From positions 1 to 10,548 of the forward strand of contig JAKEIF010000094.1 of assembly GCA_022545875.1 (NCBI GenBank): a stretch of DNA of 10,548 bases, read 5' to 3'. How positions within the stretch are numbered: the stretch's first letter is position 1; every line of letters starts with the position of its first letter. Under the pieces are notes generated by a model, which was not told the DNA's origin, ran no database searches, and worked only from the letters and a program-made list of their open reading frames with translations. Made by a program: the position numbers and the translations under genes. Origin of the DNA: Nitrososphaera sp. (lineage in GTDB: Archaea; Thermoproteota; Nitrososphaeria; Nitrososphaerales; Nitrososphaeraceae). This document shows, piece after piece, positions 1 to 6,089 of the stretch.

Positions 1-50
1 AGCGGGTAATAACGATAGTATCCAACAGTGTGCAGAGAGTGCTTTTCTGA

Positions 51-647
51 ATGGCCGAGGTTTTTCTTGAAGACCTTCTAAGGTCTACTATTGCACTCTT
101 TGTAGTTATGGACCCCATTGGCAGTGTCCCGCTCTTTATAGCCATGACCCAGAAAATGGACAAGCAGGAAAGGATTGCAGTTACAAAGACAGCCGTCATT
201 ACGGCTGCCATTCTGCTCATCGTATTCGCTGTCGCCGGGACTCAAATCCTGTCAATATTTGGCGTGACAATAGCCAGCTTTATGGTGGCAGGCGGAGTCT
301 TGCTCTTCATTGTAGCCATTGAATTGCTGACACATGGAGAATGGAGGTTCGGCAGTGCCGGAGCACAGGGAGAATCCGGAGTGGTGCCGCTAGCATTCCC
401 ACTCCTTGCGGGACCCGGCGCGATAACAGCGGTGATAATTTCATTCCAGACGTCGGGGATAATTATCACCGCTCTTTCGATTGCCATAGTAGTCGGAATC
501 ACGGCAGTGATCCTCAGGTACGTTGACAGAATCTACAAAGTGCTTGGCCGTCGGGGATCAATAATCGTCACAAGGGTATTTGCAGTTTTCATTTCCGCCA
601 TCGCGGTGCAATTCATCGTCGAAGGGGCAAAGGATCTCTTTTCCTAG
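51..647 (+). CDS. MarC/UPF0056-family integral membrane protein
   Basis: Multipass membrane protein of the MarC (NAAT/UPF0056) family, 198 residues, the usual length for the family. Six hydrophobic segments can be read at roughly residues 10-32, 44-65, 70-92, 111-131, 135-155 and 171-191. Family signatures are the N-terminal MDPIGSVPLF (20-29), in the first segment, and the PLLAGPGAIT stretch (117-126) in the fourth, which together suggest the internal two-half repeat of these proteins. The ATG at 51 puts the first helix at the normal distance from the N-terminus. The family was first linked to multiple antibiotic resistance in E. coli, but that role was not upheld; transport of amino acids or other small molecules has been proposed, and the substrate here is unknown. 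It ends only 28 bases before the gatD start, and the gatD TATA box lies just past its stop. Only 50 bases precede it, so its promoter cannot be judged well. Confidence 0.9.
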   Translation: MAEVFLEDLLRSTIALFVVMDPIGSVPLFIAMTQKMDKQERIAVTKTAVITAAILLIVFAVAGTQILSIFGVTIASFMVAGGVLLFIVAIELLTHGEWRFGSAGAQGESGVVPLAFPLLAGPGAITAVIISFQTSGIIITALSIAIVVGITAVILRYVDRIYKVLGRRGSIIVTRVFAVFISAIAVQFIVEGAKDLFS

Positions 648-652
648 ATTTG

Positions 653-660
653 TTAATATA
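653..660 (+). promoter_or_regulatory. TATA box for gatD
   Basis: TTAATATA lies in the 28-base gap between the marC-type gene and gatD. Its centre is about 19 bases before the ATG at 676. That is slightly closer than the usual distance of about 26 to the transcription start, so the message is probably leaderless or starts very near the ATG. It matches the TTAATATA box before nurA. Confidence 0.55.
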
Positions 661-675
661 TTCACGGGTCGGTTC

Positions 676-2013
676 ATGCAGTTGTCATTGAATAATAATG
701 GTGGCTACCGGGGAAAAGGCTTCGATCTCCTTTCGTCTCGCCGCCTGTCCGTAGGCGACACTGTAAAAATTGAGACTGAAGATGGAGAGATTTTGGGAGT
801 GATAATGCCCCGCTATGAATCGGCAAGCGATGAGTACCTCGCCGTCAAGCTCAAGAGCGGTTACAATACAGGTGTTAATATCAGCAGGATACGGTCCATA
901 TCAAAGCTAGCAGCAAAGGATCCGGGACCCGTCGCACCTGCTATTCAGATTCCGGAAAACAAGAATCTGCCACGAGTTGCCCTTATCAGCACAGGTGGCA
1001 CCATTGCGAGCAAGATAGACTATCGAACAGGCGGAGTCCGAGCGGCCCTATCTGCATCCGAACTTTATTCCTCGGTGCCGGAACTTGCCCGCATTGCCTG
1101 GATAGATCCCGAAGTCCTTCTCAGCGAATATAGCGAGAATCTAAAGCCCAGTCACTGGTCAATGATTGCAGAAAAGGTGGCGGAGAAAATTGGTGCGGGG
1201 CACTACAGAGGGGTAGTAATTTCGCACGGTACCGACACGATGCATTATACCGCCGCGGCCCTGAGTTTTGCGCTACAGAACCTGCCTGTTCCAGTAGTTC
1301 TTGTCGGTGCACAAAGGTCTTCAGACAGGCCGTCGTCTGATGCCGCCATAAACCTAATGGGAGCTGTGACATTTGCTTCAGAATCCGATCTCGCTGGCGT
1401 ATTTGTTGCGATGCATGCAGGGACATCCGACGACTCGGTCGCCATCCATGTAGGCAGCCGCGTCAGAAAGAACCATACGAGCAGACGTGATGCCTTTGAA
1501 TCAATAGGTGCGACTCCGATCGCACATGTGAAAGCCGGCAAGATAGAATTGAAAAGCAACCAGTTCCAAGTTGCAAAAAGGAGCAACAAGGCTGAGCTAA
1601 AGCTGCGGCCAGCATTCGACGCGCGGGTGCTACTTGTAAAATATTACCCCGGCCTTGACTTTGGGATAATAGACTATGCCGTTGGCGCAGGATGCAGGGC
1701 AATAATTCTTGAGGGCAGCGGCCTAGGACACGTCAGCAATGAAGCTTTCCCTTTCCTTCGGAAAGCAATTGAAGCAGGTGTTATGGTGTGCATGACTTCA
1801 CAATGCATCTGGGGAAGAGTTAGGATGACTGTATATGATACAGGCCGCGACCTGCTTGATATCGGTGTCGTGCCCCTATCTGACATGATTTCAGAGGCGG
1901 CTACCGTAAAGGCGATGTGGACCGTGGCAAATACGAGCGATATCCAATCGGCAAGAAACCTGATGCAGGATAATCTTGCAAACGAGATTTCTGATTCGAT
2001 CCCTATTGATTAG
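676..2013 (+). CDS. gatD: Glu-tRNA(Gln) amidotransferase subunit D
   Basis: Asparaginase-like subunit of the archaeal GatDE enzyme, 445 residues. It releases ammonia from Gln or Asn, which GatE uses to turn Glu-tRNA(Gln) into Gln-tRNA(Gln). An N-terminal beta domain (about residues 10-75, with GYNTGVNI) is typical of GatD and absent from plain asparaginases. The asparaginase core begins at about residue 95. Visible active-site motifs are TGGTIAS (T106, T109), HGTDTM (T186, D187) and the Lys of VRKNHTS (K265), matching the Thr/Thr-Asp-Lys set of type I asparaginases. An in-frame ATG at 580 would add 32 residues, but these are read from inside the upstream gene and across the TATA box at 653-660, so the ATG at 676 is chosen. 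gatE follows 41 bases downstream. The family assignment is firm. Confidence 0.95.
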   Translation: MQLSLNNNGGYRGKGFDLLSSRRLSVGDTVKIETEDGEILGVIMPRYESASDEYLAVKLKSGYNTGVNISRIRSISKLAAKDPGPVAPAIQIPENKNLPRVALISTGGTIASKIDYRTGGVRAALSASELYSSVPELARIAWIDPEVLLSEYSENLKPSHWSMIAEKVAEKIGAGHYRGVVISHGTDTMHYTAAALSFALQNLPVPVVLVGAQRSSDRPSSDAAINLMGAVTFASESDLAGVFVAMHAGTSDDSVAIHVGSRVRKNHTSRRDAFESIGATPIAHVKAGKIELKSNQFQVAKRSNKAELKLRPAFDARVLLVKYYPGLDFGIIDYAVGAGCRAIILEGSGLGHVSNEAFPFLRKAIEAGVMVCMTSQCIWGRVRMTVYDTGRDLLDIGVVPLSDMISEAATVKAMWTVANTSDIQSARNLMQDNLANEISDSIPID

Positions 2014-2019
2014 GTAATA

Positions 2020-2028
2020 CTTAATACG
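2020..2028 (+). promoter_or_regulatory. Possible TATA box for gatE
   Basis: CTTAATACG lies in the 41-base gap after gatD, centred about 31 bases before the GTG start at 2055. This fits transcription starting a few bases before the GTG. It could give gatE its own promoter in addition to readthrough from gatD. The match is weaker than the TTAATATA boxes elsewhere in the window. Confidence 0.4.
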
Positions 2029-2054
2029 TATGCTCTGCGAAAATCTAGCCCATA

Positions 2055-3956
2055 GTGACAACGCTTGATCCGGCGGCCCTTGACCTAAAAGTGGGCTTTG
2101 AAATTCACCAGCAGCTTGGCACCCAGAGCAAGCTATTCTGTAACTGCGAGTGCAGAGATGCGACGCACTATGACACAAGTTTTGTAAGGAAATTGCGTCC
2201 GACGCAGAGCGAGTTGGGAGCATTTGACCCGGCCGCCATGTTTGAGTTTAGCAAGATGAGAACAGTAGAGTATCGCGCCGCCAAGGGCACCAGCTGCCTG
2301 GTTGAGGCAGACGAAGAACCGCCACACAATGTCAGCCGACAGGCTCTTGAAACTGCATTACTGTTTTCACTTGCGCTCAAGTCCAAGGTGATGGACGAGA
2401 TCCACGTCATGCGCAAGATCGTTATCGATGGATCAAATACGACAGGCTTTCAGCGTACAATGCTAGTCGCTTCAGGAGGCCAGCTGGAGGTCGGAGGCAA
2501 GAGGGTAGGGGTACAGAGCATCTGCCTGGAGGAAGATGCCGCAAAGCTCATCGATGATTCCAAGGGCAACCGGACATTTGGCCTTGACAGGCTGGGTGTG
2601 CCGCTAGTGGAGATTGCGCTAGAGCCAGTTACAGGCAAGCCGGATGAGATAATGCAGGTGGCCTTGACCCTCGGCAGGCTGTTGCGAGCGAGCAAACGCG
2701 TTGCTAGAGGCCTTGGCACGATAAGACAGGATGTCAACGTTTCAATACTGAACGGGGCGGTCGTCGAGGTAAAGGGAGTCCAGCAGCTTGATCAGCTGCT
2801 AAAGGTAATCGAATACGAGATGCAGAGGCAGCACGGCCTTGTGATGATCGCACAAAAGTTACTCGAGAGAGGTGTCAGCGCTGCCGTGATAGGAAATCGA
2901 ATTGAAGACGTAAGCGACCTAATGAAAAAATCGGGCTCAGACAAAGTAAGGGAAATACTGTCTGCCAAGGATTCGATGTTCACTGCTATAAAGGTCGGCG
3001 GTTTTTCGGGGATGATTGGACTTGAACCCTACCCCGGTATACGGCTCGGCAGGGAGCTTGGAAAAATGGTAAGGTTCTACGATCTAAATGGCGTTTTTCA
3101 TTCCGACGAGCTTCCAAACTATGGAATAGCCGGAGATGAGGTTGCTGAAATACGGAAGAGGCTAGAGCTTGGCGAGAAAGACGCATTTGTCCTGGTGGGA
3201 GGACCAAGAAACAAGGTCGAACCGGCTACGAAAGCGATTGTCCAGAGATTAATCGCGGCTCTAGATGGGGTTCCTGCAGAAACTAGGGCGGCCACCGCTG
3301 AAGGGCAAACTGTGTTTCTTAGGCCCAGGCCCGGAGCAGCGCGCATGTATCCCGAAACTGATATCCCTACGATATCCGTAACCGATTCGCTGCTAAACTC
3401 GCTGGCGGACAAAGTCCCGCGTCCATGGGACCATGAAGTCGAGTCACTAGCCAAGAAATACGAACTGAATAATAAACTCGCCAGCCAGGTATTTGATTCG
3501 GACTATCTCGGAATTTTCGAACGGGTGGCGAAAGCAACTCGGATTCCCCCTACCTTTATCGCATCAAAATTGACTGAAGACCTGCTCAGCCTGCAAAGGC
3601 AGGGCTACAACACTTCTCTCCTTGCTGAAGATGCTATTTCAGAAATATTTTCAAAGCTTGATTCCGGCTCTATCGCCAAGGAATCACTTGTGCCAATATT
3701 TGAAATGCTAATGAAGGAAAAGGGCATGACCGTAGATGCCGCCATAAAGGCCACAGGATCCTCTTCCATGAGCGATGAAAATCTAGGCAAAATTCTCGAT
3801 GGCGTAATCGAGGAAAATATGGCAATGGTAAGGGAGAAAGGGATGGCAGCAACAAGCATGTTAATGGGTAGATCGATGGCAGTGTTGAGAGGCAAGGCAG
3901 ATGGCCAAAAGATAAATGCGATGCTCAAAGACAAACTAGGAAAGCTGGTCAAGTAA
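2055..3956 (+). CDS. gatE: Glu-tRNA(Gln) amidotransferase subunit E
   Basis: tRNA-binding, Glu-tRNA-activating subunit of the archaeal GatDE amidotransferase, 633 residues, the normal length. It phosphorylates the glutamyl group on tRNA(Gln) and amidates it with ammonia from GatD. Visible features are the N-terminal GFEIHQQL (14-21) and a cysteine group (C29, C31, C33) of the GatB/GatE cradle, the family signature LEEDAAKL (158-165) and GVPLVEI (181-187), an inserted region in the middle that fits the GAD (AspRS-like) domain found in GatE but not GatB, and a helical C-terminal YqeY-like tail from about residue 480. The start is a GTG. The sequence begins matching the family at about residue 10, and the nearby ATG at 2030 is out of frame. 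It follows gatD in the same direction, and a small gene starts 3 bases after its stop. Confidence 0.95.
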   Translation: MTTLDPAALDLKVGFEIHQQLGTQSKLFCNCECRDATHYDTSFVRKLRPTQSELGAFDPAAMFEFSKMRTVEYRAAKGTSCLVEADEEPPHNVSRQALETALLFSLALKSKVMDEIHVMRKIVIDGSNTTGFQRTMLVASGGQLEVGGKRVGVQSICLEEDAAKLIDDSKGNRTFGLDRLGVPLVEIALEPVTGKPDEIMQVALTLGRLLRASKRVARGLGTIRQDVNVSILNGAVVEVKGVQQLDQLLKVIEYEMQRQHGLVMIAQKLLERGVSAAVIGNRIEDVSDLMKKSGSDKVREILSAKDSMFTAIKVGGFSGMIGLEPYPGIRLGRELGKMVRFYDLNGVFHSDELPNYGIAGDEVAEIRKRLELGEKDAFVLVGGPRNKVEPATKAIVQRLIAALDGVPAETRAATAEGQTVFLRPRPGAARMYPETDIPTISVTDSLLNSLADKVPRPWDHEVESLAKKYELNNKLASQVFDSDYLGIFERVAKATRIPPTFIASKLTEDLLSLQRQGYNTSLLAEDAISEIFSKLDSGSIAKESLVPIFEMLMKEKGMTVDAAIKATGSSSMSDENLGKILDGVIEENMAMVREKGMAATSMLMGRSMAVLRGKADGQKINAMLKDKLGKLVK

Positions 3957-3959
3957 CTA

Positions 3960-4283
3960 ATGTACAAACCTAAAGATACCAAAGAGATCTATGTCGATTC
4001 GCTCAACGTCAATTCATCCAACCTGGAAAAACAACTGGCCGGCAAAGCCGTCTCCTCCGGCGAAATTGGGGAGATATTGCAGTCAGTCGACTCCCGGTAC
4101 AAGAAGCGGCTCGATTCTATCGTGGAGGAATACGAGAAAGACATGATGGCACTAGAACATGTTCCAAGCCCCTTGCGGCTGTTCATTGACTGCCTTGCAG
4201 AATCTGACCAATCAATGAGCTTGTCGCCACCGTCGCGCCGGCTAATCCAGCAATACATTTCGGCCTGGGAGGAGTGGATGTGA
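3960..4283 (+). CDS. Hypothetical protein directly downstream of gatE
   Basis: A 107-residue, highly charged protein that I do not recognise. It has no signal peptide, membrane segment or cysteine pair of note (one Cys). Residues 33-65 read as a continuous helix rich in Glu and Lys, possibly a short coiled coil, followed by a Pro/Leu-rich region with SPLRLF (71-76) and a C-terminal helix ending in WEEWM. Its ATG lies 3 bases after the gatE stop, with no room for a promoter, so it is almost certainly co-transcribed with gatE. This could mean a link to tRNA amidation, but it does not resemble GatC, the small third subunit of the bacterial enzyme. The CPBP protease gene begins 15 bases after its stop, in the same frame. 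Confidence 0.75.
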   Translation: MYKPKDTKEIYVDSLNVNSSNLEKQLAGKAVSSGEIGEILQSVDSRYKKRLDSIVEEYEKDMMALEHVPSPLRLFIDCLAESDQSMSLSPPSRRLIQQYISAWEEWM

Positions 4284-4298
4284 TCTACTCCGAACTTT

Positions 4299-4952
4299 AT
4301 GCATACGGGGGTTCTTGCCCTGCCCGGTGATCGTTTCTCAGACGAAATCGCTGACTTTCATCCAAAGTCCTGGCTTTCGAAATATCGCAGAAACTCTCTC
4401 GGATACCTGACCAAAATGCTCCTTTTCTACCATGGGCTGGGAGTGGCGCTGCTCTTGGGCGGCTCTGCGATAGTTGATGCGTCAATTCCAGATCATGAAG
4501 AACCAAGCGTGGAACGTTCCTTGGTTCCCGTGCTTGCAGCTGGCCCGATAGAAGAAACGATATTTTTTGGAATACCCTTCTACATATTCGGAAACGCGTA
4601 TTCCGTCCTAGTCACAGGAGCGGTATGGGCGGCGATACACGTTCTCAATACACCTACGCTTGAAATCAGCAGCCTGTCTTTTGGGAACCTGTTCTTTGTT
4701 ATACCCTCGCTTTTCTTCAGCCTTAGGACATGGACGAGCGGTAAAGGCTGGTTCGCCATATTGACACACTCTGCTTGGAACGGGATTTTCTTTGGCGCAG
4801 GATGTGTGACCGGGGAATTCGGGTGCACTGGGATTGGCCAGAACATGGAAGAGATGATGTTCTACATCTTGCTCTCGGCAGGCCTTACGGCGGCGACTTA
4901 TGTGCTATATAGAAAACGGGAGAGCCGGGAGCGCCAGCGGCTCGCCGCGTGA
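4299..4952 (+). CDS. CPBP-family (CAAX protease-like) intramembrane metalloprotease
   Basis: Membrane protein of 217 residues in the CPBP/ABI (CAAX prenyl protease 2-like, Rce1-related) family. Several hydrophobic segments lie between about residues 35 and 205. The three metal-site motifs are present: the Glu pair E85-E86 in EETIFFG, H114 with N117 in IHVLN, and H157-x3-N161 in HSAWNG. In many members the first motif is EExxxR; here the Arg position is Phe (F90), a variation to note, though the Glu and His residues thought to bind metal and activate water are kept. The substrate is unknown; in prokaryotes the family includes self-immunity and protein-maturation proteases. The last residues are Arg-rich (RKRESRERQR), suggesting a cytoplasmic tail. 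The ATG at 4299 is 15 bases after the previous stop, so it is likely in the same transcript; an internal ATG at 4416 is a less likely start. Confidence 0.83.
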   Translation: MHTGVLALPGDRFSDEIADFHPKSWLSKYRRNSLGYLTKMLLFYHGLGVALLLGGSAIVDASIPDHEEPSVERSLVPVLAAGPIEETIFFGIPFYIFGNAYSVLVTGAVWAAIHVLNTPTLEISSLSFGNLFFVIPSLFFSLRTWTSGKGWFAILTHSAWNGIFFGAGCVTGEFGCTGIGQNMEEMMFYILLSAGLTAATYVLYRKRESRERQRLAA

Positions 4953-4966
4953 GCGAGTCCGAATTC

Positions 4967-4974
4967 AATATATA
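4967..4974 (+). promoter_or_regulatory. TATA box for winged-helix gene at 5000
   Basis: AATATATA sits in the 47-base gap after the protease gene. Its centre is about 29 bases before the ATG at 5000, which predicts a leaderless transcript starting within a few bases of that ATG. Confidence 0.55.
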
Positions 4975-4999
4975 GGTCAGCTCTTTTCTAACAGAAATC

Positions 5000-5512
5000 A
5001 TGAGCCAGGCCGAAAGTAATGTCAGCGTTTCTGTTACTGTCGGCGACATAAAGGTCCAGTTCAGCGGGTCCGCAGAATCGGTGATGGCGTCAGTTATGAA
5101 TTTTCTATCAAAGCAGGTTCCTGCCATGGATCTCGCACGCAAGATCTCGCTCCATTATTCTGCGCCCGAGCTCGTTGAGACCTACGCGAAAGTGGTCAAG
5201 ATAACCCCTGAAGGTCCACGGGTAATCCCTGATCCGGGAGTGAACCTGTCTGACAAAGATGTCGTAGCACTGCAGCTGGTTGCAGCCAAGATAGCCAAGG
5301 ATCTTGGCAAGCTCCAAGATGATTCGATGCAGGTCGCAGACATGCAGGCCGCTACTTCGCTAAACCCAAAGTCAATAAGTTCAAGGATATCCGAGATGGT
5401 AAAGGCCGGACATGTTGCACGAGATGAAAACGAAGCAAGCAGGTACCGCATAACGACTGCAGGGATTCACTGGCTCAATTCTGCTATTTCGAAAAAACTA
5501 AAAACAAGCTAG
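5000..5512 (+). CDS. Winged-helix protein with N-terminal beta domain
   Basis: A 170-residue soluble protein with two parts. Residues 7-45 form alternating polar and hydrophobic strands (VSVSVTVGDIKVQFSG) followed by an amphipathic helix. Residues 86-160 fit a winged helix: helices at about 86-105 and 111-118, a likely recognition helix in NPKSISSRISEMVKAG (122-137), and a wing around SRYRITTAG (147-155). It is therefore probably a DNA-binding regulator, though the target is unknown. The N-terminal part aligns by eye with that of the opposing gene at 5509-6003, suggesting related proteins. The start is supported by a TATA box about 29 bases upstream. The C-terminus is lysine-rich (KKLKTS), and its A-runs are oligo-T on the other strand. 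The stop codon overlaps the stop of the opposing gene within one CTAG. Confidence 0.8.
   Translation: MSQAESNVSVSVTVGDIKVQFSGSAESVMASVMNFLSKQVPAMDLARKISLHYSAPELVETYAKVVKITPEGPRVIPDPGVNLSDKDVVALQLVAAKIAKDLGKLQDDSMQVADMQAATSLNPKSISSRISEMVKAGHVARDENEASRYRITTAGIHWLNSAISKKLKTS
5492..5504 (-). terminator. Oligo-T termination tracts for the minus-strand winged-helix gene
   Basis: On the minus strand, a T5 (5504-5500) and a T6 (5497-5492) occur 5-17 bases past the stop codon at 5509-5511. Oligo-T without a required hairpin is the usual archaeal termination signal. The tracts lie inside the last lysine codons of the plus-strand gene. Confidence 0.5.
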
Positions 5513-6003
5513 CCACCAAGCGGCCGCTTTTGGATGTATCTAAAGTTGCGCATTGTGCCTGTTCTAGTCAAAATATTTTCTCTGACCATATCTGCCAGCG
5601 AGTGCGATACTGCAGTCCTGTCATAGTTGTAGCCTCTCCTTCCAAGCTCTTCATGGACTTCGCCTAGCGCCTTTTCTGAAGAAAAATAACTCTCCTGCCA
5701 AAGGCTGTCCAGGAGGCCGCGACACGTCATACCACCCTTTGCCTTCTGTTCGCCGTCTGACCTGGTTGCAGGCGCCTCAATCGCGGGCCTGCTCTTGAGA
5801 GATTCTATCTCTGCTCGCAGTGAATCAAGCTGGCTCTGAACTTCTGGATCGACGATTGTGTCGAGGCTTGACAGCACGTTCTCGACTACCTGCTTTACCC
5901 TGCTTTCAGCACACGAAATCTCTACCTCCCAGCTCCCGTGCTTTAGCTTTAGCTTGACCTCTTCGGCAGGTCGCTCGCTCAAATCCTTATATAAAGCCCC
6001 CAT
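5509..6003 (-). CDS. Winged-helix protein with beta domain and coiled coil
   Basis: A 164-residue protein of the same general build as its plus-strand neighbour. Residues 15-50 (VKLKLKHGSWEVEISC, then a helix) resemble that protein's N-terminal domain. Residues 52-74 form a short coiled coil (SQLDSLRAEIESLKSR), residues 75-92 are a Pro/Ala/Lys linker, and residues 92-160 look like a winged helix (helices, AVSHSLADMVRENIL recognition region, then the TRTGTMRNFRYI wing). It is probably a DNA-binding regulator; no target can be named. The start is taken as the ATG at 6003-6001. A TATA-like CTTTATATAAGG (5986-5997) inside the first codons is awkward, but no good start lies downstream of it. It is divergent from nurA across 85 bases that hold the paired palindromes, making it a candidate regulator of that promoter and of itself. 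Confidence 0.78.
   Translation of the reverse strand: MGALYKDLSERPAEEVKLKLKHGSWEVEISCAESRVKQVVENVLSSLDTIVDPEVQSQLDSLRAEIESLKSRPAIEAPATRSDGEQKAKGGMTCRGLLDSLWQESYFSSEKALGEVHEELGRRGYNYDRTAVSHSLADMVRENILTRTGTMRNFRYIQKRPLGG
5518..5531 (+). terminator. Palindrome plus T4 after plus-strand winged-helix gene
   Basis: A perfect 12-base palindrome, AAGCGGCCGCTT (5518-5529), extends into TTTT (5528-5531) and begins 6 bases after the stop at 5510-5512. It could end transcription of the plus-strand gene. It also encodes the C-terminal KRPL of the opposing gene, so the palindrome may be coincidental. Confidence 0.3.
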
Positions 6004-6040
6004 GCGCTATTGATAAACGTGTTGCTGACCATATTGTTCA

Positions 6041-6052
6041 TGTTGCACAACA
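6041..6052. promoter_or_regulatory. Operator-like palindrome, copy 1
   Basis: TGTTGCACAACA has perfect 5-base arms around a CA centre; one further pair (A at 6040, T at 6053) also matches. It directly abuts the TATA box at 6053-6060. For the divergent minus-strand gene it would lie just downstream of the same TATA box, a common position for a repressor site. Copy 2 lies 37 bases away at the nurA start. Confidence 0.5.
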
Positions 6053-6060
6053 TTAATATA
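6053..6060 (+). promoter_or_regulatory. TATA box for nurA-herA, possibly bidirectional
   Basis: TTAATATA is centred about 32 bases before the nurA ATG at 6089, predicting transcription starting at about 6080-6085. Read on the other strand it is TATATTAA, which could also serve the divergent winged-helix gene with a leader of about 25-30 bases. Confidence 0.55.
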
Positions 6061-6077
6061 CTTACGCCCGCAGTTAT

Positions 6078-6089
6078 TGTTGAACAACA
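6078..6089. promoter_or_regulatory. Operator-like palindrome, copy 2, at the nurA start codon
   Basis: TGTTGAACAACA has the same 5-base arms as copy 1 with an AA centre. It covers the predicted transcription start and the first base of the nurA ATG, so a protein bound here would block initiation. Confidence 0.5.

Noticed and set aside
51..647. MarC as an antibiotic-resistance efflux pump
   Set aside because: The family name came from an early link to multiple antibiotic resistance that was not upheld; the sequence shows only a membrane protein of this family.
580..675. N-terminal extension of gatD from the ATG at 580
   Set aside because: The extra 32 residues are read from the coding end of the upstream membrane-protein gene and across the TATA box at 653-660; the family match begins after the ATG at 676.
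3605..3982. Long open frames antisense to gatE, and similar ones antisense to other genes
   Set aside because: They lie opposite well-supported coding genes, have hydrophobic or Ser/Pro-rich composition typical of reversed coding sequence, and show no domain.
4281..4298. Fusion of the 107-residue gene with the protease gene, which are in the same frame and separated by a single TGA and five codons
   Set aside because: Each has a plausible own start and end and no shared domain; same-frame spacing occurs one time in three by chance, and nothing suggests stop-codon readthrough.
5518..5529. The GCGGCCGC-centred palindrome as a repeat element or attachment site
   Set aside because: Only one copy was seen, and it lies within coding codons; at most it contributes to a terminator.
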